12,690 nucleotides of DNA from Candidatus Krumholzibacteriia bacterium. GTDB taxonomy: Bacteria; Krumholzibacteriota; Krumholzibacteria; WVZY01; JAKEHA01. The DNA is taken from positions 1 through 12,690 of the forward strand of contig JAOTVO010000047.1 of NCBI GenBank assembly GCA_029863355.1, read 5' to 3'. A model generated the notes under the pieces. The model was not told the origin of the DNA and ran no database searches. It saw only the letters and a program-made list of their open reading frames with translations. This document shows positions 1-6,365 of this stretch, piece after piece. How positions within the stretch are numbered: the first letter of the stretch is position 1; each line of letters begins with the position of its first letter. A program made the translations under genes and the position numbers.

Positions 1-1
1 G

Positions 2-196
2 GGTCGCCAGCTCGGGCGCGGCGGCGTCGATTCCCGGCTCCCTGTTGACCTCGCCCACGCCGGCGCTCGCCACGGGCGGCGCATTCGGGATCAGGTGCAG
101 CGGGCGCGAGCGCACCGCATTGTGCGCCACCCCCGCGATTCCGGCGACCGCGATCACGACGAAGCCGCCGACGAGTGCGTTGACAAAGGACTTCAT
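2..196 (-). CDS. N-terminal fragment of a membrane-anchored protein (possibly rhodanese-like)
   Basis: The reading frame starts with ATG at 196 and stays open for 65 codons to the left edge, so the C-terminal part is missing. A good ribosome binding site (GGAG, about 8 nt upstream) supports the start. Residues 3-24 form one hydrophobic, Gly/Ala/Val-rich segment, read as a signal anchor or single membrane helix. It is followed by a short linker (AVRSRPLHLIPNAPP, residues 27-41) and a Pro/Ala-rich stretch. A short anchor, then an NAVR-type motif and a low-complexity linker, resembles the N-terminus of some membrane-bound rhodanese-domain proteins, but no catalytic domain is visible here. Function is therefore not established. 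It is divergent from the gene at 379, with 182 bp between them. Confidence 0.6.
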   Translation of the reverse strand, partial: MKSFVNALVGGFVVIAVAGIAGVAHNAVRSRPLHLIPNAPPVASAGVGEVNREPGIDAAAPELAT

Positions 197-378
197 GGCA
201 AAATCTCCGGTGGGGTTGGATCCTAGCCGAACGGCGGTCCGCTTTCCAGTCGCATTTTGTACGCCGGCGGCTGCCCGCCGGTTCCGCCTTCGGCCTTGTC
301 CAGCGGCGCTCCTCTGCGCTATCGTGATGCTCACAAACGCTTTTTCTATCGCTCAACGTCCTCGAAAGGACTCCCGCC
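197..378. promoter_or_regulatory. Divergent intergenic region with a GC hairpin and weak promoter-like boxes
   Basis: This gap separates two divergently read genes and should hold both promoters. A perfect 7-bp stem (264-270 with 275-281, loop CTGC) lies in the middle. On the plus strand, TTGTCC (296-301) and TATCGT (320-325) are 18 bp apart and each matches four of six bases of a housekeeping sigma-70 box. That is weak evidence in such GC-rich DNA. The gene at 379 has an AAAGGA-type ribosome binding site about 9 nt upstream of its ATG. I see no operator repeat that I can assign. Confidence 0.25.
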
Positions 379-2388
379 ATGTTCGTCTTCAAGGGACGGC
401 GCATTAACCGGGTCGCCGTCGTCGGGAGCGGCCAGATCGGCCCGGATATCGCCCTGCACTTCACCAAGGTCTTCGCGCCGCTGGGCGTGCCGGTGGTGGT
501 CGTGGACATCGCCGCCGAAGCGCTCGCGAGCGGTCGCGCGCGCATGGACGCCAAGATCGACAAGGGCGTCGAACGGGGCGCCTTCACTCCCGAAGGCGCC
601 GCGGCCATGAAGGACAACGTCACCTTCACGGAGAACTACGACGCGCTCCGCGGCGCCTCGCTGGTGGTGGAGGCGGCGAGCGAGGACCACGCCGTCAAGG
701 CCAAGGTCTTCGCCCGGCTCGAGGAGCGGTGTCCGGAGGCGCTCTTGGCCTCCAACTCGTCGCACATGGAGCCCGAGGTGATCTTCGCCGGCGCGCGGCG
801 GCGCGATCGCAGCCTCGTGATCCACTACTTCTTCCCGGCCGAGCGCAACCCCATCGTCGAGGTCGTCCCCGGGCGCGAAACGGATCCCGCGCGAGTCGCG
901 TGGACGATGGCGCTCTACCAGTGGATGGGCAAGATCCCCATCCGCGTGCGCAGTCGCTACGGGTACGCGGTCGATCCCATCTTCGAGGGCCTGTTCCTGG
1001 CCGCCGCACTCTGCGTCGAGGAAGGGTTGGGAACCGTCAAGGAGGTCGACGCGGTCGCACGGCAGGCGCTCGGTATGGGCGTGGGCCCCTTTACCGCCAT
1101 GAACCTGACCGGTGGCAACCCCATCACCCAGCACGGGCTGGGGCACCTGCACGACAAGGTGATGCCCTGGTTCTCCTCGCCGCGCATCCTCGACGAAGCC
1201 ATCGCCGCGGGCAAACCATGGGAAACGGCCAAGCGCGACGAGACCGTCGAGGTGGACGACGACCGGCGCGACCAGATCACCGCGCGCATGCGGGGCGCGT
1301 ACTTCGGTCTGGTGACAGAGGTGCTGGAAAGCGGGATCACCAACGTCTCCGATCTCGAGCTGGCCCTGGAGACGGCGCTGGTCGTGCGGGCGCCGTTCAG
1401 GATGATGAGTGAGGTGGGCGTGCGCGAATCGCTCGCGCTCGTCGAGGCCTACGCCGCCGCGCACCCGGGGTTCAAGGTGCCTCGTCCGCTGGTCGCGCAG
1501 GCGGAGCAGAATGCGCCGTGGAAGGTGCCGGTGATCCTGCGCGAGGACCGCGCCGGCGTGGCGGTGGTGACCATTCGCCGCCCGGCCGTGCTCAACGCGA
1601 TGAACGCCGAAGCCATCGCCCAGCTCGGCGAGGTCTTCGCCGAGATCGGAAAGGACCCCTCCGTGCGCGCCGCGGTGCTCACCGGTTACGGGAGCAAGGC
1701 CTTCGTGTCCGGCGCCGACATCGGATACCTTTCGCGCCTCGGCACGCCGGAAGCGGCCGAGCACATGTGCACGACATTTCAGGGGAGCATCCAAGTCATC
1801 GAGGACTTGCCCAAGCCGGTGGTGTGCGCGCTCAACGGGCTCGCGCTCGGCGGCGGGTGCGAGATCGCGATGGGTTGCCACGCGCGCGTCGCGCACAAGG
1901 GCGTCAAGCTGGGCCAGCCCGAGGTGGCGCTGGGCATCATCCCCGGAGCGGGCGGCACCCAACGTCTGCCGCGCATCGTCGGCTTCGAGGTGGGCGCCGA
2001 GCTGCTACGCACCGGCAAGCCCATCCGCGCCGAGCGGGCATTGGAGATCGGACTCGTCGACCGTCTCAGCGATGACGACGTCGTGGCCGATGCCATCGCG
2101 CTGGCCGGTGAGATCCTGGAGGGCCGCTACCAGCCCAAGCGCATGGCCAGCGGGCCGGTGTCCGTGCCGGCGTCGCTCCCCGACGTCGACATCGGCCACC
2201 TCTCCCGCGCCGTCGACGAGATCCTCTGTCGCGCCGTGCTCGGGGGCGGCCGCCTGACCCTGGAAGACGGATTGCGGCACGAGGCGAAGCGCTTCGCCGA
2301 GGTCAGCCAGACCGAGGACGCGAAGATCGGCCTGCGCAACTTCATCGAGAAGGGCCCGAGGTCGAAGGCGCCGTTCGTGCACCGCTGA
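379..2388 (+). CDS. Bifunctional 3-hydroxyacyl-CoA dehydrogenase / enoyl-CoA hydratase
   Basis: A 669-residue cytoplasmic beta-oxidation enzyme predicted to hydrate enoyl-CoA and oxidise the resulting 3-hydroxyacyl-CoA with NAD. The dehydrogenase comes first (about 10-365): Rossmann motif GSGQIG at 16-21, Asp43 at the end of strand 2 as in NAD-binding members, SNSS at 125-128, and the catalytic dyad His149/Glu161. The hydratase (crotonase) domain follows (about 385-585): GADI near 445-448, GGG at 491-493, and the two catalytic glutamates Glu495 (GGGCE) and Glu515 (GQPE). A C-terminal extension runs to 669. This order is the reverse of FadB and resembles the crotonyl-CoA hydratase/3-hydroxybutyryl-CoA dehydrogenase of Metallosphaera and related proteins of about 650 residues. 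Two usual dehydrogenase asparagines appear replaced (Phe152, Asp199), so dehydrogenase substrate or activity is less certain than the hydratase. No thiolase or acyl-CoA dehydrogenase lies beside it. Confidence 0.9.
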   Translation: MFVFKGRRINRVAVVGSGQIGPDIALHFTKVFAPLGVPVVVVDIAAEALASGRARMDAKIDKGVERGAFTPEGAAAMKDNVTFTENYDALRGASLVVEAASEDHAVKAKVFARLEERCPEALLASNSSHMEPEVIFAGARRRDRSLVIHYFFPAERNPIVEVVPGRETDPARVAWTMALYQWMGKIPIRVRSRYGYAVDPIFEGLFLAAALCVEEGLGTVKEVDAVARQALGMGVGPFTAMNLTGGNPITQHGLGHLHDKVMPWFSSPRILDEAIAAGKPWETAKRDETVEVDDDRRDQITARMRGAYFGLVTEVLESGITNVSDLELALETALVVRAPFRMMSEVGVRESLALVEAYAAAHPGFKVPRPLVAQAEQNAPWKVPVILREDRAGVAVVTIRRPAVLNAMNAEAIAQLGEVFAEIGKDPSVRAAVLTGYGSKAFVSGADIGYLSRLGTPEAAEHMCTTFQGSIQVIEDLPKPVVCALNGLALGGGCEIAMGCHARVAHKGVKLGQPEVALGIIPGAGGTQRLPRIVGFEVGAELLRTGKPIRAERALEIGLVDRLSDDDVVADAIALAGEILEGRYQPKRMASGPVSVPASLPDVDIGHLSRAVDEILCRAVLGGGRLTLEDGLRHEAKRFAEVSQTEDAKIGLRNFIEKGPRSKAPFVHR

Positions 2389-2396
2389 CGCGGTGC
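2379..2396. terminator. GC hairpin at convergent gene ends, stop codon in loop
   Basis: GCACCGC (2379-2385) and GCGGTGC (2390-2396) pair perfectly over 7 bp around the loop TGAC, which contains the TGA stop of the dehydrogenase/hydratase gene. The minus-strand anti-sigma gene ends 5 bp beyond, so the hairpin could serve both converging transcripts. No T-tract follows on either side, so this would be a non-canonical terminator. The structure is seen directly; termination is inferred. Confidence 0.4.
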
Positions 2397-2400
2397 CGGC

Positions 2401-2655
2401 TCAACGGGTGCTGGAGAGGCGGTCCTTGATGCGCTGGCGCGCGGCCGGGGAAAGCGACCTGGACAGCGGGGAGGCGGACAGCACGATCTCGCCGGCCCGG
2501 CGCGAGACGCGGGTCAAGAGGTCGAGCTGGCGATGGTAGGTCACGCACATCCGGCACATGACCAGGTGCAGGCGCAACTCCAGGACCCGCCGCCAGGGGA
2601 GGCGGTGGTCCTTGCGCTCCGATATGAGCCTTGCCGCTTCGTGACAGTCCATCAT
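2401..2655 (-). CDS. Small zinc-finger (zf-HC2/ZAS-type) anti-sigma factor
   Basis: An 84-residue protein (83 if the second of two adjacent ATGs is used) that probably binds and inhibits the sigma factor encoded just upstream. It shows the zinc-binding anti-sigma signature: Cys-His in MDCHEAARL at the N-terminus, then a helix with H-x3-C-x2-C (LHLVMCRMC, about residues 29-37). There is no hydrophobic segment, so it should be a cytoplasmic sensor rather than a membrane-spanning anti-sigma factor. GGAGG lies 6 nt before the first ATG and 9 nt before the second. The gene starts about 16 bp after the sigma gene stops, as expected for a co-transcribed sigma/anti-sigma pair. ZAS proteins such as RsrA and ChrR respond to redox or oxidants; whether this one does is unknown. 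The rest (residues 50-83) is Ser/Arg-rich and not recognised. Confidence 0.75.
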   Translation of the reverse strand: MMDCHEAARLISERKDHRLPWRRVLELRLHLVMCRMCVTYHRQLDLLTRVSRRAGEIVLSASPLSRSLSPAARQRIKDRLSSTR

Positions 2656-2661
2656 CTTCGG

Positions 2662-2666
2662 CCTCC
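2662..2666 (-). promoter_or_regulatory. Ribosome binding site of the anti-sigma gene
   Basis: GGAGG on the minus strand, just upstream of ATGATG. It rules out the longer in-frame extension that would run back into the sigma factor gene. Confidence 0.65.
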
Positions 2667-2671
2667 GCCGT

Positions 2672-3295
2672 TCAGCGCGCTCCGAACCAGTTGTCCTGCA
2701 GGCAGGCCCGGAGCTTGTTGCGCGCCCGGTGCAAAATGACCCAGAGATTCGTCGACGTGATATCGAGGATCTTACAGATCTCATCCCCCTTGTAGCCGTC
2801 GATCTCCCGCAGGGAAAACGCCCGCCGGTGGGCCTCGGGGAGCTCATCGAGGCAGCCGGAGAAGACCTCCCAGAACCGCTGGTTTTCCAGGAGGCTGGAT
2901 GGAGAACCGGCCCATTCCTGGAGGGCGGGCGCCTCGGCGGCCCGCTCCAGCCGGTGCTCGTGGCTCTCGTCCTCGTTGGGGCCGAGGTCACTGGCCAGCA
3001 CCTCGGGGCGCGACTTGCGGTAGTGGTCGATGATCTTGTGCTTGAGAATCCCGACCAGCCAGGTGCGCAGGGCGGAGCCGCCCTGGAACCCGTCGATGGC
3101 TTTGAGGGCGGAGAGGAACGTCTCCTGCACCAGGTCCTCGGCCGTGGTTTCGTCCTTCACGCGCAGGATCGCGTAACGAAAAAGGGCGTCACCGTGATCG
3201 TCCACCCAAGTGGCGGGGTCGCGGTTTTCTTCTTTGCGCTCGGCCATTGCTTCGCCGTCCGCGGGTGCGGGGGACTGCCCGTCATAGTACACCAT
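2672..3295 (-). CDS. ECF-type RNA polymerase sigma factor
   Basis: A 207-residue sigma-70 family factor with only regions 2 and 4, the ECF layout. Region 2 spans about 33-97, including the core-binding helix around AEDLVQETFLSALK (52-65) and the -10 recognition helices around RTWLVGILKHKIIDHYRK. A loosely conserved acidic linker (100-135) leads to region 4 (about 150-199), whose helix-turn-helix is DEICKILDITSTNLWVILHR. The TNLWV-LHRAR sequence and the CLDELP motif are typical of ECF factors paired with short zinc-finger anti-sigma proteins, and such a gene follows at once. The ATG at 3293-3295 has AAGAGA about 5 nt upstream. An internal ATG at 3244-3246 (residue 17) has a poorer site and would remove only an unconserved tail. 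Its target regulon is unknown. It is divergent from the HAD phosphatase gene with about 43 bp between starts. Confidence 0.93.
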   Translation of the reverse strand: MVYYDGQSPAPADGEAMAERKEENRDPATWVDDHGDALFRYAILRVKDETTAEDLVQETFLSALKAIDGFQGGSALRTWLVGILKHKIIDHYRKSRPEVLASDLGPNEDESHEHRLERAAEAPALQEWAGSPSSLLENQRFWEVFSGCLDELPEAHRRAFSLREIDGYKGDEICKILDITSTNLWVILHRARNKLRACLQDNWFGAR

Positions 3296-3338
3296 GAACG
3301 TCTCTTTTCAAGTGTAGACTTGGCTGTCGGGATCCCGT

Positions 3339-4034
3339 ATGATTCCGGTTTCGGCCCCGCCAATTCCCATGAACAGCTCACGCAGATACGATCTGATATG
3401 CTTCGACGTGGACGGCACCCTCGTCAAGCATCCCACCGGCAAAGTGATCTGGGAGATCCTCAACCTCCGCTTTACCGGGAGCGACGAGGTCAACCGGGTG
3501 CGTTACGGTATGTACCGGGCCGGTAACCTCACCTACGCGGACTGGGTGGCGCTCGACGTCCAAGGCTGGATCGACGCGGGCGCGACGCGCGACGCCATCG
3601 AGACGGCCGTGCGCGAGTTCACCCCCGTCGACGGTGCGGTGGAGACGGTGTGGGAGCTAAGACGGCGAGGCTTGAAGCTGGCCATCGTGTCGGGCACGCT
3701 CGACGTGGTCATCGACACCCTCTTCCCCGAGCACCCCTTCGACGACGTCTTCTCCAACGGGCTCGTCTTCGACGGAGCCGGCCGCCTGACGGGATGGTCG
3801 GCCACGTCGTTCGATATCCACGGCAAGCCGGACGCGGTGCGGCAGCTGGCGCGCAAGCACGGCGCGACGCTGGAGCGAACCGCCTTCGTGGGGGACGGCG
3901 ACAACGACGTGCCTGTGATCGGCGTGGCGGGGACGGTGGTGGCGTTCCACCCGCGCTCGGCCGAGCTGGAGCGGCGAGCCGACCACGTGCTCACCAACGG
4001 CGGCATGCACGCGCTACTCGACATCCTGGGGTGA
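3339..4034 (+). CDS. HAD-superfamily phosphatase (subclass IB, phosphoserine phosphatase-like)
   Basis: A 231-residue soluble phosphohydrolase. HAD motif I is DVDGT (residues 23-27), with Asp23 as predicted nucleophile and Asp25 as acid/base. Motif II is SGT (118-120), the motif III lysine is likely Lys163 (HGK), and motif IV is GDGDND (185-190), which binds Mg. The helical cap inserted after motif I (about 35-100) puts it in the IB group with SerB-like enzymes. The substrate cannot be read from sequence; a small phosphomonoester is likely. Two starts are possible: ATG at 3339 (weak GGGA upstream) or ATG at 3369 (residue 11, no clear site), which would leave a 221-residue protein starting near the catalytic strand. 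It is the first gene of a run continuing 3 bp later with the LOG-family gene, so co-expression is likely. Confidence 0.85.
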   Translation: MIPVSAPPIPMNSSRRYDLICFDVDGTLVKHPTGKVIWEILNLRFTGSDEVNRVRYGMYRAGNLTYADWVALDVQGWIDAGATRDAIETAVREFTPVDGAVETVWELRRRGLKLAIVSGTLDVVIDTLFPEHPFDDVFSNGLVFDGAGRLTGWSATSFDIHGKPDAVRQLARKHGATLERTAFVGDGDNDVPVIGVAGTVVAFHPRSAELERRADHVLTNGGMHALLDILG

Positions 4035-4037
4035 CCG

Positions 4038-5084
4038 ATGCCTGAAAAGAAGCTGGATACCGCCGAGCGCATCATCGAAGAGGTGCGCGACATCTTCGCC
4101 GACCCCGACCCAGACCTCGCCACCCGGCTCTACCGCGAGCTGATCGTCAACGCACTCAAGTGCCGGCGCGACGAGCTGGAGCTGCTCGATTTGAAAGTAC
4201 TGAGCCGCTCCATGGCCGAGTTCCGTTACGCGGCGCGCGTGTTCAAGCCCTATCGCGACATCCGCAAGGTGTCGATCTTCGGATCGGCGCGCACACCGGA
4301 GGACGATCCCTACTACGAGTTTGCGGTCGCGTTCGCGCGGCAGTTGGGCGCGGCCGGATACATGGTGATCACGGGGGCCGCCGACGGCATCATGAAGGCA
4401 GGCAACGTGGGCGCGGGGGCGGAGAACAGCTTCGGCGTCAACATCCTGCTCCCCTTCGAGCAGGCGGCCAACGAGGTGATCGGCGACGATCCCAAGCTCA
4501 TCACGTTCAAGTACTTCTTCACGCGCAAGCTCTTCTTCCTGATGGAAGCGCACGCCGTGGCCTTGTTCCCGGGCGGCTTCGGGACCCACGACGAGGGCTT
4601 CGAGACACTCACGCTGGTGCAGACGGGCAAGGCGCCTCCGATGCCGCTGCTCCTCATGGAGCTGCCGGACGGCGACTACTGGGTCAACTTCGACAAGTTC
4701 ATCCGCCAAGAGTTGCTCGGGCGGGGCTTGATCGCGCAGCAGGATCTCTCCCTCTACAAGATCATCCGCTCGCCGGAGGAAGGCGTGGAGTGGGTGAGTT
4801 CGTTCTACTCGACGTACCACTCGATGCGCATCGTCAAGGACCGGCTCGTCATCCGCCTGGAGCGGACGCTCTCCGAAGCGCAGGTGGAGCGCCTGCGCGG
4901 AGACTTCCAGGATATGGTCAAGAGGGGAACGATCGCGCAGACGGGCGCGCTGCCGGAGGAGTGGAACGAGCCGCACCTCGCTGAAAAACCACGTCTGGTC
5001 TTCGCGTACAACCGCCAGAGCCCTTCGCGCCTGCACGAGATGATCCTCGCCATCAACGCGTTGGCCGGATCGTCCGGCGGGTAG
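4038..5084 (+). CDS. LOG-family (TIGR00730-like) Rossmann-fold nucleotide hydrolase
   Basis: A 348-residue member of the LOG/'lysine decarboxylase-like' family, whose characterised members are phosphoribohydrolases that release the base from nucleoside 5'-monophosphates, such as cytokinin ribotides. Seen here: the fold-starting SIFGSARTP (79-87), the phosphate-binding-type loop TGAADGIM (112-119, where GGG is more usual), the arginine in FTRKLFFLME (Arg163), and the family signature PGGFGTHDE (178-186), including Glu186. It is longer than plant-type or short bacterial LOG proteins (about 190-220). The extra parts are a charged helical N-terminus (1-75) and a C-terminal region (about 260-348). 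Related longer proteins are usually annotated only as TIGR00730 family. The gene begins 3 bp after the HAD phosphatase stop, and its ribosome binding site overlaps that gene's end. True substrate unknown. Confidence 0.85.
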   Translation: MPEKKLDTAERIIEEVRDIFADPDPDLATRLYRELIVNALKCRRDELELLDLKVLSRSMAEFRYAARVFKPYRDIRKVSIFGSARTPEDDPYYEFAVAFARQLGAAGYMVITGAADGIMKAGNVGAGAENSFGVNILLPFEQAANEVIGDDPKLITFKYFFTRKLFFLMEAHAVALFPGGFGTHDEGFETLTLVQTGKAPPMPLLLMELPDGDYWVNFDKFIRQELLGRGLIAQQDLSLYKIIRSPEEGVEWVSSFYSTYHSMRIVKDRLVIRLERTLSEAQVERLRGDFQDMVKRGTIAQTGALPEEWNEPHLAEKPRLVFAYNRQSPSRLHEMILAINALAGSSGG

Positions 5085-5098
5085 TGCGGGGGGGAGCC

Positions 5099-6358
5099 AT
5101 GGCCACGCCCAAGACGAGAAAGACCCGCGCCCGGAGGGCCGCCGCGCGCCCGGCGCGGCGCGCCGTGCGGCGCGTCGCCGAGGCCGGACGCCGCGGGGCG
5201 GACGTGCGCTCGGATCTGTGGGTGTCGGTGCAAACGCGTGCCGCCGGCGGCGTCGACGTCGCGCTCGACTCCAAGGTGGCGGCCTTCTACGGCGAATCCA
5301 TCCGGCGCGCCGCCACCGCGACGCTGAAGGACTTCGGAGTCAGACACGCGCGCGTGCGCATCGAGGATGCGGGCGCGCTGCCCTTCGTCGTCACGGCGCG
5401 CATCGAGGCGGCGCTGCGCCGAGCCGGGTTCGAGCGCGCTTCCCGCGCCCCGGGGGGTGCGGCGGCCGCGCGGCCGACCGAGCGCGACCGCTTGCGCCGC
5501 TCGCGACTCTACCTGCCCGGAAACGAACCGAAGTTTATGGTCAACGCCGGTGTGCACCGGCCCGACGCGGTGATCCTCGACCTGGAGGACTCCGTGCACG
5601 CCGACGAGAAGGACGCCGCGCGGCTGCTGGTGAAGGGCGCTCTGCGCGCGATCGACTTCATGGGAGTGGAGCGCATGGTGCGCATCAACCAGCTGCCGCT
5701 GGGGCACGAGGACATCGACGCGATCGTGCCGGAGTGCCCCGACCTGATTCTCGTCCCCAAGGCGGAGAGCGCCGAGCAGATCCGGGAAGTCGACGCGCGC
5801 ATCCGCCGCCGCCAGCGCGGGCTGCGCCGCGAGCATCCGGTTTGGCTCATGCCCATCGTCGAGTCCGCCCTCGGGGTGGAGCGCGCCTTCGAGATCGCGC
5901 GCGCCGCGGACTCGGTGGTGGCGCTGACCATCGGGCTCGAGGACTACACCGCCGACCTCGGCGTGCGCAAAACGGCGGAGGGACTGGAGAGCCACTTCGC
6001 GCGCGCGCGTCTGGTGAACGCCGCCCGCGCGGCCGGGGTGCAGGCGATCGACTCGGTCTTCGGCGACGTGGGCGACCTCGACGGCTTGCTGGCGTGGGGC
6101 CGCCGGTCGCGCGCCATGGGGTTCGAGGGCATGGGCTGCATCCACCCGCGCCAGATCCGTGTAATTCACGAGGCCTTCGCGCCCAGCCCCGAAGAGATCG
6201 AGCGGGCGCTGCGCATCGTGGCCGCGTTCGACGAGGCCAAGAAGAAGGGGCTGGGCGTGGTGAGCCTGGGCACGCGCATGATCGACCCGCCCGTGGTGCT
6301 GCGCGCGCAGCGGCTGGTGGCCACGGCGCGCCGTGCGGGACTCATCGAGGGTTCGTAG
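5099..6358 (+). CDS. citDE: Fused citrate lyase gamma (CitD) and beta (CitE) subunits
   Basis: A 419-residue protein in three parts. Residues 1-32 are an Arg/Ala-rich tail. Residues about 33-112 match citrate lyase acyl carrier protein CitD: S-D-L-W-V-S-V, then ALDSKVAAFYGESIRRA, and the CitD-like ending V-R-I-E-D-A-G-A-L-P followed by ARIEAALRRAG. Residues about 133-415 match CitE, the citryl-carrier lyase: RSRLYLPGN, DAVILDLEDSV, RINQLP, VPKAES, PIVESALGVERA and GLEDYTADLGV. CitE cleaves the citryl thioester on the carrier to oxaloacetate and acetyl-carrier. Normally CitD and CitE are separate proteins; here they share one chain. In the CitD signature G-T-L-E-S-x-D the modified serine (Ser14 in Klebsiella) aligns with Arg37, with Ser38 next to it. 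ATG at 5099 follows a G-rich Shine-Dalgarno sequence; a GTG at 5084 would add five residues. citF follows within 7 bp. Confidence 0.88.
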   Translation: MATPKTRKTRARRAAARPARRAVRRVAEAGRRGADVRSDLWVSVQTRAAGGVDVALDSKVAAFYGESIRRAATATLKDFGVRHARVRIEDAGALPFVVTARIEAALRRAGFERASRAPGGAAAARPTERDRLRRSRLYLPGNEPKFMVNAGVHRPDAVILDLEDSVHADEKDAARLLVKGALRAIDFMGVERMVRINQLPLGHEDIDAIVPECPDLILVPKAESAEQIREVDARIRRRQRGLRREHPVWLMPIVESALGVERAFEIARAADSVVALTIGLEDYTADLGVRKTAEGLESHFARARLVNAARAAGVQAIDSVFGDVGDLDGLLAWGRRSRAMGFEGMGCIHPRQIRVIHEAFAPSPEEIERALRIVAAFDEAKKKGLGVVSLGTRMIDPPVVLRAQRLVATARRAGLIEGS

Positions 6359-6361
6359 GAG
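6357..6361 (+). promoter_or_regulatory. Ribosome binding site of citF
   Basis: AGGAG, 4 nt before the ATG at 6366 and overlapping the stop codon of the citDE gene. It selects this start over an upstream in-frame ATG at 6333 inside citDE, and suggests translational coupling. Confidence 0.7.
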
Positions 6362-6365
6362 ACTA

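Noticed and set aside
346..1962. 538-codon minus-strand open frame opposite the dehydrogenase/hydratase gene
   Set aside because: It lies antisense to a gene with clear family motifs, has Arg/His/Gly-rich composition typical of shadow frames in GC-rich DNA, and shows no recognisable domain.
2379..2400. Standard Rho-independent terminator
   Set aside because: The hairpin is real, but no T-tract follows on either strand, so only a non-canonical terminator is proposed.
3296..3338. ECF-type autoregulatory promoter upstream of the sigma gene (GGAAT ... GTC on the minus strand)
   Set aside because: GGAAT and GTCTA are present between about 3308 and 3345, but the spacing is about 22 bp, well beyond the usual 15-18 bp for ECF promoters.
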